Shown piece by piece: positions 57,110 through 64,000 of a stretch of 64,000 nucleotides of DNA. The position numbers and the translations under genes were made by a program. This DNA is from Pseudoxanthomonas sp. CF385 (GTDB taxonomy: Bacteria; Pseudomonadota; Gammaproteobacteria; Xanthomonadales; Xanthomonadaceae). Every line of letters starts with the position of its first letter. Within the stretch, counting starts at the first letter, position 1. The notes below the pieces were generated by a model that was not told where the DNA came from, did not search any database, and was given only the letters and a program-made list of their open reading frames with translations. The stretch spans positions 1,022,001 through 1,086,000 of the forward strand of contig NZ_FNKZ01000001.1 in NCBI RefSeq assembly GCF_900104255.1, read 5' to 3'.

Positions 57110-59347
57110 ATGATGCGTCCCACGCTGCTCACCGCGGCCGTGTGGCTGGCCCTTGCCGGCCATGCCCATGCCGCTCCCGCCGCCGATGCGGCTTCGTCTT
57201 CCTCCCCCAGTGCCGATGCAAATGAGCTGACGCGCATCCAGGTCACCGCCACGCGCAGCGAGCGCGCTGTCGCCGACGTGCCGAACACCGTCAGCGTGAT
57301 CGACCGCGAGGAACTGGACGACCGCCTGGTCCGCGACATCAAGGGCCTGGTGCGCTACGAGCCTGGCGTGACGGTGACCTCCAGCTTCGGTCGCTTCGGC
57401 CTGGGCGGGTTCCGCATTCGCGGCCTGGAAGCCAACCGCGTGCGCATCCAGACCGATGGCATCCCGGTGCCCGACGCGTTCTCGATCGGCAGCTTCTCCA
57501 ACGCGAACCGCAACTTCGTCGATCTCGATACGCTGAAGCAGGTCGAGATCGTGCGCGGGCCGTCCAGTTCCCTGTATGGCTCGGACGCGCTCGGCGGCGT
57601 GGTCTCCTTCATCACCAAGGACCCGTCGGACTACCTCGACGACGGCAAGGATGCGTACTTCGGTTTCCGCCTGGGCTATGACGGCAGCTGGAACGGCTTG
57701 TTCGGCAACGCCACCGCGGCGTTCGGCGGCGAGCGCTGGAGCGGCCTGGTCAGCGTGGGTCACCGGCAGGGCCAGGAAACCGAGAACCAGGGCGATGTCG
57801 CCGGCATCGGCGCCGCGCGCACGCTCCCGAATCCGCAGGAGCGCGACGGCCGCAGCCTCCTGACGAAGCTGGTCTTCGCGCCGAGCGAGGGTCAGCGGTT
57901 CCGCCTGACGGTGGAAGGCAATGAAGACAGCGCCGATACCGACCTGCTGACCCAGCAGGGCTTCCAGTCGCTGACGCGCGCCACCAACGACCGCGTCATC
58001 GCCCGCGACCACCAGGCGCGCGCGCGCGTCGCCTTCGCCCACGAGTGGGACGATCTTTCGGCCGGCTTCGCCGACAGCCTGGACTGGCAGGTCTACCGCC
58101 AGGACAGCGAGACCACCCAGTACACGCGCGAGGAACGCACGCTGCCTGCGCCGACACTGCGCGACATCCGCGAGCGCGAATTCAACTTCGACCAGCGCAC
58201 GTACGGCCTGCAGGCGAACTTCCGCAAGGCGTTCGGCGCGACGGTCCGGCACGATCTGATCTATGGCGTGGACGTGACGCGCACCGAAACGCGGCAGAAG
58301 CGCGACGGCCTGCGCACGTTCCCGCTGACCGGCGTGAGCACGCCGGTGATGTCGCCGGACACGTTCCCGGTGCGCGACTTCCCGGTGAGCAAGACCACCA
58401 CCGCGGCGCTCTACGTGCAGGACGAGATCAGCTTCGCCGACGGCGCCTTCCGGCTGGTGCCGGGCCTGCGCGTGGACCACTACCGCCTCGACCCGCAGCA
58501 CGACGCCATCTTCGATGCCGACAATCCTGGCGTCGCGCTGGCGGATATCCGGGAGACCAGCGTGTCGCCCAAGCTCGGCATGGTGTGGACCTTCGCGCCG
58601 GCCTGGTCGCTGTTCGGCGGATACGCGCATGGCTTCCGCTCCCCGCCCTACAACGACGTCAACATCGGCTTCACCAACGTGCAGTTCGGCTACACGGCGA
58701 TCGCGAATCCCGACCTGAAGCCCGAAACCAGCGACGGCGTGGAGCTCGGCGTGCGATACGCCGGCAAGGTGGCGTACGCCAGCCTGTCGGGTTACTACAA
58801 CCGCTACGACGACTTCATCGAGTCGATGCGCTTCATCGGCTACAACGATGCGGGATTGATGGTCTACCAGTCGCAGAACATCGCGGAAGCCCAGATCCAC
58901 GGCGTGGAGCTGAAGGCCGGCCTCGATATCGGCGCGTTGTCCGACGCATGGTCCGGCTGGTCGCTGCGCGGTGCGGCGGCGTGGTCGCGCGGCAAGGACC
59001 GCAGCACCGATACGGCGCTGGACAGCGTCGATCCGTTGACCGCGACGCTGGGCCTGGCGTACGACGCCGACGTCTGGGGCGCGGAACTGGCGGGACGCTT
59101 CGTCGACCGCAAGCGCCGCGTCTCCGATCCGGACTATTACCGCCAGGGGGGCTATGGCGTGCTGGACCTGTACGCGCACTGGAACTTCGCACCCGGGGCC
59201 AAGTTCAACGTCGGCGTGTTCAACCTGGCCGATCGCCGTTACATCGATGCGGGCGACATGACGCTCGTCGCCACCGGCAGCACCACGCTGGATCGCTACA
59301 CCGCGCCGGGCCGCACGTTGTCGGCCAGTCTGGCGGTGAGCTGGTAA
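57110..59347 (+). CDS. TonB-dependent heme/hemoglobin receptor
   Basis: 745 residues. A signal peptide is cleaved after HAHA, and a TonB box/plug begins at TRIQVTATRSERAVADVPNT. A 22-strand barrel follows, ending LAVSW. Family boxes YAHGFRSP (F509) and NPDLKPETSD (N533) correspond to the FRAP/NPNL pair of heme receptors, but no His lies between them. ATG 57110 was chosen because AGGA lies 12 nt upstream; ATG 57098 has no room for a ribosome site. It follows hemP by 137 bp. Confidence 0.9.
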   Translation: MMRPTLLTAAVWLALAGHAHAAPAADAASSSSPSADANELTRIQVTATRSERAVADVPNTVSVIDREELDDRLVRDIKGLVRYEPGVTVTSSFGRFGLGGFRIRGLEANRVRIQTDGIPVPDAFSIGSFSNANRNFVDLDTLKQVEIVRGPSSSLYGSDALGGVVSFITKDPSDYLDDGKDAYFGFRLGYDGSWNGLFGNATAAFGGERWSGLVSVGHRQGQETENQGDVAGIGAARTLPNPQERDGRSLLTKLVFAPSEGQRFRLTVEGNEDSADTDLLTQQGFQSLTRATNDRVIARDHQARARVAFAHEWDDLSAGFADSLDWQVYRQDSETTQYTREERTLPAPTLRDIREREFNFDQRTYGLQANFRKAFGATVRHDLIYGVDVTRTETRQKRDGLRTFPLTGVSTPVMSPDTFPVRDFPVSKTTTAALYVQDEISFADGAFRLVPGLRVDHYRLDPQHDAIFDADNPGVALADIRETSVSPKLGMVWTFAPAWSLFGGYAHGFRSPPYNDVNIGFTNVQFGYTAIANPDLKPETSDGVELGVRYAGKVAYASLSGYYNRYDDFIESMRFIGYNDAGLMVYQSQNIAEAQIHGVELKAGLDIGALSDAWSGWSLRGAAAWSRGKDRSTDTALDSVDPLTATLGLAYDADVWGAELAGRFVDRKRRVSDPDYYRQGGYGVLDLYAHWNFAPGAKFNVGVFNLADRRYIDAGDMTLVATGSTTLDRYTAPGRTLSASLAVSW

Positions 59348-59352
59348 CCGCC

Positions 59353-59991
59353 ATGCCGATGCTGCGGGCACTCCCGGGTCCCGTCGCGGGCGCATCCGCG
59401 GATGCGTTCCCGGGTGCCGCGCAACTGGCGGCGCTGGGCCCGGTGCTGTGCCTGTACCGCACGCAGCACGGCAGCGAACTCGCCGGCTGGCAGCAGGCAG
59501 TACGGGTGGAAGCACACACCGGCGTGGGCAGCGACGGCCTGGACGAACGCCTGCTGTTCTTCGACGCGCAGGGCCGCTGCTGCTGGCGCCTGTGCCTGTT
59601 GCCGGACAGCGACTTCGTCGCCTGGGATCGCCTGGTCGCGTCGCTGCCGCAAGGCACCGATGGCGAGGCCGCCGGCCTGGCCGACCGCCTGTGGCAGCGG
59701 CTTGCCGGGCGCCTGCTCGGCGGCCAGTGGCACGCGTGCGCGCTGCAGCTGCACGCGGTGCCGCAACCCGCCGCACTGCCCGTGCTCGCGGCCAGCCTGT
59801 CGCTGATGTCGGTGCTGGGCGTGAACACCGCGCGCCGCATTGCCCAAGCGGAAGGCGCGGAGCTGGAAAGCGGACTGCACGACTGCTGCTGCGCGTCGTC
59901 GCTCCGCTACACCGCGCCCGCGCCGGGCGCGGATCGACAAACCCCCAAGGAGACGGACGACAAGGTCGTTCCGCTGATCAGACTCACATGA
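59353..59991 (+). CDS. Heme-locus cytoplasmic protein (HemS/HutX-like candidate)
   Basis: 212 residues, no signal peptide. The segment GPVLCLYRTQHGSELAGWQ, then LLFFDAQGRCCWRLCLLPDS, resembles one half of HemS/HmuS-type heme-handling proteins. A cluster of three cysteines (LHDCCCAS) near residue 177 is striking. It starts 5 bp after the receptor gene and 11 bp before the next gene, so it belongs to the heme operon. A role in heme trafficking or breakdown is likely by context, not proven. Confidence 0.6.
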   Translation: MPMLRALPGPVAGASADAFPGAAQLAALGPVLCLYRTQHGSELAGWQQAVRVEAHTGVGSDGLDERLLFFDAQGRCCWRLCLLPDSDFVAWDRLVASLPQGTDGEAAGLADRLWQRLAGRLLGGQWHACALQLHAVPQPAALPVLAASLSLMSVLGVNTARRIAQAEGAELESGLHDCCCASSLRYTAPAPGADRQTPKETDDKVVPLIRLT

Positions 59992-60002
59992 GAGAAGCCA
60001 CC

Positions 60003-60962
60003 ATGAACACACCGGTCGCCACCCTGCTGTCCACCGCGTTGCTGCTGGCCGCAAGCCAGGCCAGCGCGGCCGATCCCGTCCGCGACCGCCAGTCGATCCT
60101 GGCGATGCAGGGCGATTACACCGTCGACTTCGCCTTCGACGAAACCGTCCTGCTGCAGCCCGGCTACGAGCGCCAGGCCGCCATGCGCAGCGGCGGCGAC
60201 GAAACCGTCATCGTCGTCGAGGACACGCCGACGCGGATCGTCCTCCAGCACATCCTGGTCGATGCCAAGAGCGGACACGTCACCAAGCACTGGCGGCAGG
60301 ATTGGACCTACGAGGCACCCATGCGCTTCGAGTTCAGCGCCGACCAGACGTGGAACGTGCGCGCGATTCCCGCCGATGCCACGCGCGGCGCGTGGACGCA
60401 GTGCGTGTACGAAGTCAGCGATGCGCCGCGCTACTGCGGTACCGGGCGCTGGGACTACACCAACGGCGTCGCCACCTGGACCAGCGACCTGAGCTGGCGC
60501 CCGCTGCCGCGGCGCGAATACACCAAGCGCAGCGACTACAACGCGCTCTCCGTGGTCAATCGCCACACGTTGACGCCGAACGGCTGGACCCACGAGCAGT
60601 TCAACACCAAGGTGCTGCGCAAGCCCGACGGCTCGCAGGTGGAACTGGCACGCGAGTTCGGCTTCAACGATTACCTGAAGACCACCGAGATCGACTTCAA
60701 GCCGGCGCGCGACTACTGGCAGGCGACCGCCGGGTACTGGGCCAAGGTGCGCGCGCATTGGAACGGCTTCCTGGCGCAGGCGCCCGGCGTGCGCCTGAAG
60801 ACGAAGGTCGACGGCATGGCGATGATCATCCCGCTGTTCACCCAAGCCGGCGACGTGCAGGACGGCAAGCCCGTCGCGGATGCGGCCATCGCCAAGGTGT
60901 TCGCCGACTGGGTCGAGCCCGCACCCACGGAACGTGCCGCCACGGCCGGGCCGTCCCGCTGA
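60003..60962 (+). CDS. Exported DUF6607-type protein of the heme operon
   Basis: 319 residues. A signal peptide is cleaved after ASAA. The mature protein is rich in aromatic residues (KHWRQDWTYEAP, RYCGTGRWDYTNGVATWTSD, RDYWQATAGYWAKV) and has the repeated WxxD-type pattern of DUF6607. Probably periplasmic. It is last in the Fur-controlled run hemP-receptor-HutX-like. Function unknown; a periplasmic heme step is a guess from position. Confidence 0.75.
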   Translation: MNTPVATLLSTALLLAASQASAADPVRDRQSILAMQGDYTVDFAFDETVLLQPGYERQAAMRSGGDETVIVVEDTPTRIVLQHILVDAKSGHVTKHWRQDWTYEAPMRFEFSADQTWNVRAIPADATRGAWTQCVYEVSDAPRYCGTGRWDYTNGVATWTSDLSWRPLPRREYTKRSDYNALSVVNRHTLTPNGWTHEQFNTKVLRKPDGSQVELAREFGFNDYLKTTEIDFKPARDYWQATAGYWAKVRAHWNGFLAQAPGVRLKTKVDGMAMIIPLFTQAGDVQDGKPVADAAIAKVFADWVEPAPTERAATAGPSR

Positions 60963-60999
60963 AGGTTCTCTCCGGCACAGGGACGTGCCGCTCTTCGCC

Positions 61000-61026
61000 A
61001 AAAAAAGACCCCCGCGGATGCGGGGG
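61000..61026 (-). terminator. Strong intrinsic terminator of the PDZ/sigma operon
   Basis: CCCCCGC (61009-61015), loop GGAT and GCGGGGG (61020-61026). On the minus strand the stem is followed by TCTTTTTTT. It lies between convergent genes and ends the PDZ transcript; the + strand lacks a T-run. Confidence 0.85.
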
Positions 61027-61062
61027 CAGGGGATTCACGGGTTTCTCTTCTAATAATGCGTG

Positions 61063-62244
61063 TCAGAGCAGCGTGCCGCCCTTGCCGGAAGGGGGTGCGG
61101 GCGGCGCGGGCGGCGGAGGCGGCAGCGGCGTCTCGCCGCCGTCGTCCTCGAAGGTCTGCACTTTGCCGTCCTGGTCGACGATCATCACGCGCCGTCGCTC
61201 CACGACAGTCGGCGCCTTGCCGGCCGTTTCGGCCACGCGCGGCTTCACCACGACGCGCGAGGTCGACGGGAACCGGAACGCAGCGGCCTTGGGCACGGTG
61301 ACGGTGCTGGTCCGCGTCTGCCGATCGCGCAGGTACTCGACCGCGACCTTGGCGTCCTCCGGCTTGTCGCGCAGTGCCTGGGTGACGTCGCGCGGCGTCG
61401 CCACCGGCTTGCCGTCCACCTTGCGGATCACGTCGCCGGCCTGCAGGCCGGCGAGTTCCTCGCCCACGGACAGGACGAGCACGCCGTTCTCGGTGCCGAA
61501 GTAGCGACCGAGCGAGGCATCGACCGTCGCCAGGTTGAGGTTGCTCCAGCGGAAGGCCTCGGCCAGCGCGGGCAGGCGGCAATCCTCGCCCTTGCAGTCG
61601 CCCAGCCGGCCGAGTTGGCGCAGCTCGCGTTGGACCTCGGGCGCGATGACGGTGTCGATCTCGCCCATCGGCATCGGCACGCCTTCGATCCGTGGCATGC
61701 CGCCTTCGCCCGTATGGAAGAAGACCGCGCCCGGACGTTCGCCCGCGAACGCGACGCGCGGCGACACCTGCGTGGGCGTGACGCCCGCCTCGTGCGTCTT
61801 GCCGTCGCGCTGGTAGGTGATCCGTACGGGCGTATCGACCTTGAGGTCGGCGAGCAACTTGCGTGCGTGCACCACGCGCGCGTCGCCGGTACTGCCGTTG
61901 ACCGTTTCGCCGCCGACACGCACGAGGCGGTCGCCCGCCTTCAGCCCGGCCTTGGCAGCGCCGCTGTCCGGCGTCACCCCGGTGATCCGTACGCCTGTCG
62001 CGTCGTCGCCCGACAGCAGCACCCCCAGGCGCGGGCGGCGCACGATGAGGTGATCGATCTCGACCGGCGAACGGACGGCGCCGGCGCCTCGCGAGAGTTC
62101 GGCCACGCGCTTGGCGGCGCGCTGCAGGTCGGCGCGCGCGGCGTCGAGTTCCTTCTGCTGGGCGGCATCGTCCTGCTGCGCGAAGACCGGCAGGGGTGCG
62201 GCCAGGGCCAGGGCCAGCAGCGTCGTGGAAATGGGCTTCAGCAT
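61063..62244 (-). CDS. Periplasmic protein with two PDZ domains
   Basis: 393 residues. A signal peptide (cleavage after VFAQ) is followed by a short helix and PDZ1 (PRLGVLLSGDDATGVRITGV, then GAAKAGLKAGDRLVRVGG). A middle region comes next, then PDZ2 (NGVLVLSVGEELAGLQAGDVIRKVDGKPV), with a proline-rich tail. There is no protease catalytic domain. It lies 27 bp after the anti-sigma-like gene and so is likely a periplasmic partner or product of that sigma-factor system. Confidence 0.85.
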   Translation of the reverse strand: MLKPISTTLLALALAAPLPVFAQQDDAAQQKELDAARADLQRAAKRVAELSRGAGAVRSPVEIDHLIVRRPRLGVLLSGDDATGVRITGVTPDSGAAKAGLKAGDRLVRVGGETVNGSTGDARVVHARKLLADLKVDTPVRITYQRDGKTHEAGVTPTQVSPRVAFAGERPGAVFFHTGEGGMPRIEGVPMPMGEIDTVIAPEVQRELRQLGRLGDCKGEDCRLPALAEAFRWSNLNLATVDASLGRYFGTENGVLVLSVGEELAGLQAGDVIRKVDGKPVATPRDVTQALRDKPEDAKVAVEYLRDRQTRTSTVTVPKAAAFRFPSTSRVVVKPRVAETAGKAPTVVERRRVMIVDQDGKVQTFEDDGGETPLPPPPPAPPAPPSGKGGTLL

Positions 62245-62271
62245 CGTGGGTTCCTCGTTGCGTGTGCTTGA

Positions 62272-62988
62272 TCAGTAGATGGCGGTATCGGCGGTGTCGT
62301 CGTTCAGGGCGACCTGCCAGCGTTGGGTGGCTTCCACGCCGGTGAGCTGGCGCAGGGTGTCGACGCGCTGTTCCCACAGCGAGGTCCGGGTGGCGACCGG
62401 CAAGGCGGGCTGGGAAAGCGCGAGATCGATATGCGTGACCTGGTCCTGCAGGTCCGCGCTGACCGCGAGCGCGGCGACGTTGCCGGTGTTGCTGTCGGGC
62501 AGCTGCGCGAGCACGGCTTCGAGGCGGGCGGACTCGATATAGAGCGCATCAAGCCGGGCAGGCTCGCTCGCCGCCGGGGCGGGCGCGTGGCGCGCGACCG
62601 CCGAGCGCTTCGGCGGCGCATGGGCGACCCGCGGTGTCGTGGCGACGCCCGGCGGAACGACCGTCGCGGGTTCGGTATCCGCCGGACGACGCGGCGTGTC
62701 CGGACGCGCCGGTGTCGTGGTGGCGATGGCCGGTGCGCGCTGCAGCGGTGGCGCGGAGACCTCGGCGTTCCGCCATTGCATGAGCGGGATCACCGCGGCG
62801 AAGAAGACGGTCGCCGCCAGGGCCAGGGCGGGGCGCTGCCACCGCGCCGGTCGCGCGGGCGCCTGCACCGGCGGCAGCGTGGCGGCGAGGCGCTGCCATG
62901 CACCGTCGGGAGCTCCTTCCAGCGGCAGCGCGGCGAAAGCGTCGCCCCAATCGTGCGGCGAGGGTTCGCGGGCACGGGAATCAGGCAT
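62272..62988 (-). CDS. Probable anti-sigma factor (transmembrane)
   Basis: 238 residues. A cytoplasmic N-terminal part (SPHDWGDAFAALPLEGAPDGAW) precedes one membrane helix near residues 50-68 (ALALAATVFFAAVIPL). The periplasmic part is Pro/Ala/Thr rich, with a helical C-terminus. No zinc-binding HxxxCxxC motif is seen, so it is not the classic ZAS type. It overlaps the ECF sigma gene by 8 bp, which is the main reason for the call. Confidence 0.7.
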   Translation of the reverse strand: MPDSRAREPSPHDWGDAFAALPLEGAPDGAWQRLAATLPPVQAPARPARWQRPALALAATVFFAAVIPLMQWRNAEVSAPPLQRAPAIATTTPARPDTPRRPADTEPATVVPPGVATTPRVAHAPPKRSAVARHAPAPAASEPARLDALYIESARLEAVLAQLPDSNTGNVAALAVSADLQDQVTHIDLALSQPALPVATRTSLWEQRVDTLRQLTGVEATQRWQVALNDDTADTAIY

Positions 62989-63544
62989 GGACGGTCTCCT
63001 CGATGTTCAACAACGCCCGCAGGCGGCGGGTGCCACGGGACACCTGGGATTTGGAGAAGCTCGGCGTGCGCTGCATGAGCGCGGCGATCTCCTCGTGGGT
63101 GTAGCCCTCGGCGTGGTACAGCCACAGCACGCTGCGGGTCGCCGCGGGCAGCGCCTCGAGCGCGCGCTGCAGCAGCGCGGCATCGGCAGCGGCCGCCGGC
63201 GGCAGGCCCTGGTCCTGCGGCAGGTCCTCTTCGTCCACCGAGATTTCCGTCACCAGCCGCTTCTGCCGGCGCAGGCGCAGCAGCGCCTCGTTGACGGCGA
63301 TCTGACGCAACCACCCCCAGAAGGGGCAGTCGCCGCGGTAGTCCGGCAGATGGTGGAAGAGTTTCAGCATGGTGTCCTGCAACACGTCGCCCGCGTCCTC
63401 CCGGTCGCCGCAGATCCTGAGGGCCAGCGTGAACACCGGCCGCTCGAAGCGCCGGTAGATCTGTTCGAACGCTTCCCGGCACCCGGAGCGCGCGCGGGCG
63501 ACCAGGTTCTCGGGGACGTCGATGGCGAACTGCGAGCGGCTCAA
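62981..63544 (-). CDS. ECF sigma factor (RpoE-like)
   Basis: 187 residues. Region 2: AFEQIYRRFERPVFTLALRI, then EDAGDVLQDTMLKLFHHLPDY. Region 4: LEALPAATRSVLWLYHAEGYTHEEIAALM and SKSQVSRGTRRLRALL. The longest frame begins with TTG at 63544 and has no good ribosome site, so the true start is uncertain. It leads a sigma / anti-sigma / PDZ operon, suggesting an envelope-linked response. Confidence 0.92.
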   Translation of the reverse strand: MSRSQFAIDVPENLVARARSGCREAFEQIYRRFERPVFTLALRICGDREDAGDVLQDTMLKLFHHLPDYRGDCPFWGWLRQIAVNEALLRLRRQKRLVTEISVDEEDLPQDQGLPPAAAADAALLQRALEALPAATRSVLWLYHAEGYTHEEIAALMQRTPSFSKSQVSRGTRRLRALLNIEETVHA

Positions 63545-63645
63545 GCGGGAGGATTCTCGTGGCTGTCGGGAGTAGGGATGCCGCAGCGGGCAATACCGTC
63601 GCAGCAGCCGGAAAGTTCCTTCCGGCCGCCGGCTCCGGGCATGCC

Positions 63646-63651
63646 TATAAT
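63646..63651 (+). promoter_or_regulatory. Putative -10 box of the SPFH gene
   Basis: A perfect TATAAT lies 30 bp before the SPFH start. No good -35 element is seen 17 bp upstream, where GC-rich sequence and a CCGGAA/TTCCGG hairpin lie instead. Confidence 0.45.
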
Positions 63652-63680
63652 CTGATCCACATCACAGGAAGGGGGTCAGC

Positions 63681-64000
63681 ATGGAGTTCGGTCTTTCGAC
63701 ATTGGTGGTCGCGGCGGTGCTGCTGTTCATCGTGGTCACCTTCTTTAAAGGTGTCCGCGTGGTGCCGCAGGGCTACGAGTTCACGGTCGAGCATTTCGGC
63801 AAGTACACCCACACCATGTCCCCCGGCCTGCATTTCCTGATCCCGTACATGCAGAGCATCGGCCGCAAGGTCAACATGATGGAGCAGGTGTTCGAAGTGC
63901 CGTCGCAGGACGTCATCACCAAGGACAACGCGGTGGTGAAGGTGGACGGCGTGGTGTTCTTCCAGGTGCTGGATGCGGCCAAGGCCGCCTATGAGGTGTC
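63681..64000 (+). CDS. SPFH/band-7 protein, stomatin-like (partial)
   Basis: The first 106 codons, running off the right edge. An N-terminal membrane anchor (VVAAVLLFIVVTFF) is followed by the band-7 start VRVVPQGYEFTVEHFGKY, MSPGLHFLIPYMQSIGRKV and MEQVFEVPSQDVITKDNAVV. This matches the QmcA/paraslipin branch. A GGAAGGGGG ribosome site precedes the ATG. Paraslipins are often followed by an NfeD gene, which would lie outside the window. Confidence 0.93.
   Translation, partial: MEFGLSTLVVAAVLLFIVVTFFKGVRVVPQGYEFTVEHFGKYTHTMSPGLHFLIPYMQSIGRKVNMMEQVFEVPSQDVITKDNAVVKVDGVVFFQVLDAAKAAYEV

Overview
This window is GC-rich chromosomal DNA that reads as a member of the Xanthomonadaceae (Xanthomonas, Pseudoxanthomonas, Lysobacter or Luteimonas type). 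The evidence is a type II secretion cluster in Xps order with a GspN/XpsN protein and a lipoprotein secretin at the end, a RimK, a cellobionic-acid-phosphorylase operon, a Fur-controlled heme uptake locus with a hemP start gene, and an OlsF-type bifunctional acyltransferase. I cannot name the species. I saw no prophage, insertion sequence, CRISPR array or rRNA.

Layout. 1-8.7 kb: the 3' end of a GH43-like secreted glycosidase, a 1,930-residue trimeric autotransporter adhesin, and an S8 secreted protease. 8.8-19.4 kb: one tightly overlapping run gspF-G-H-I-J-K-L-M-N-D followed by two glycosyltransferase genes; gspE is not present. 19.4-23.5 kb (minus strand): thiS, thiG, trmB, then an SLC13/TrkA-C transporter coupled to an ACT-domain protein. 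23.6-30 kb: a GDSL autotransporter esterase, tRNA-Gly(CCC), rimK, a candidate small RNA with a PhoP-box-like promoter, and an OmpR/histidine-kinase pair led by a small exported protein. 30-40 kb: metF, a cellobionate operon (symporter, GH94 phosphorylase, gluconokinase), ahcY behind an SAH riboswitch, and ppc. 40-50 kb: an ABC-F ATPase, a three-gene phospholipid operon, a thioesterase, metK, an OlsF-like enzyme with an LpxH-like phosphoesterase, and a membrane hydrolase. 50-57 kb: a methyltransferase, dusB, ribokinase and nupC, a TMEM165-type manganese exporter behind a yybP-ykoY riboswitch, and an aldo/keto reductase. 57-61 kb: the heme locus. 61-64 kb: a PDZ protein, an anti-sigma-like protein, an ECF sigma factor, and the start of an SPFH protein.

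How genes work together. MetF, AhcY and MetK are three steps of the methyl/SAM cycle. They are scattered over 16 kb, but all three carry the same palindrome (TTCATCCGGATGAA-like) placed just upstream of the -10 box, which suggests one local SAM-cycle regulon. The GH94 phosphorylase and gluconokinase would convert cellobionate into glucose 1-phosphate and 6-phosphogluconate. NupC plus ribokinase fit nucleoside/ribose salvage. The secreted protease and the GH43-like enzyme are plausible, unproven cargo for the adjacent type II machine.

Most notable signals: the shared met operator, the SAH riboswitch stacked under it, the terminator-ended small RNA candidate at about 26.65-26.76 kb, the manganese riboswitch, and the heme receptor that lacks the usual histidine between its two family motifs.
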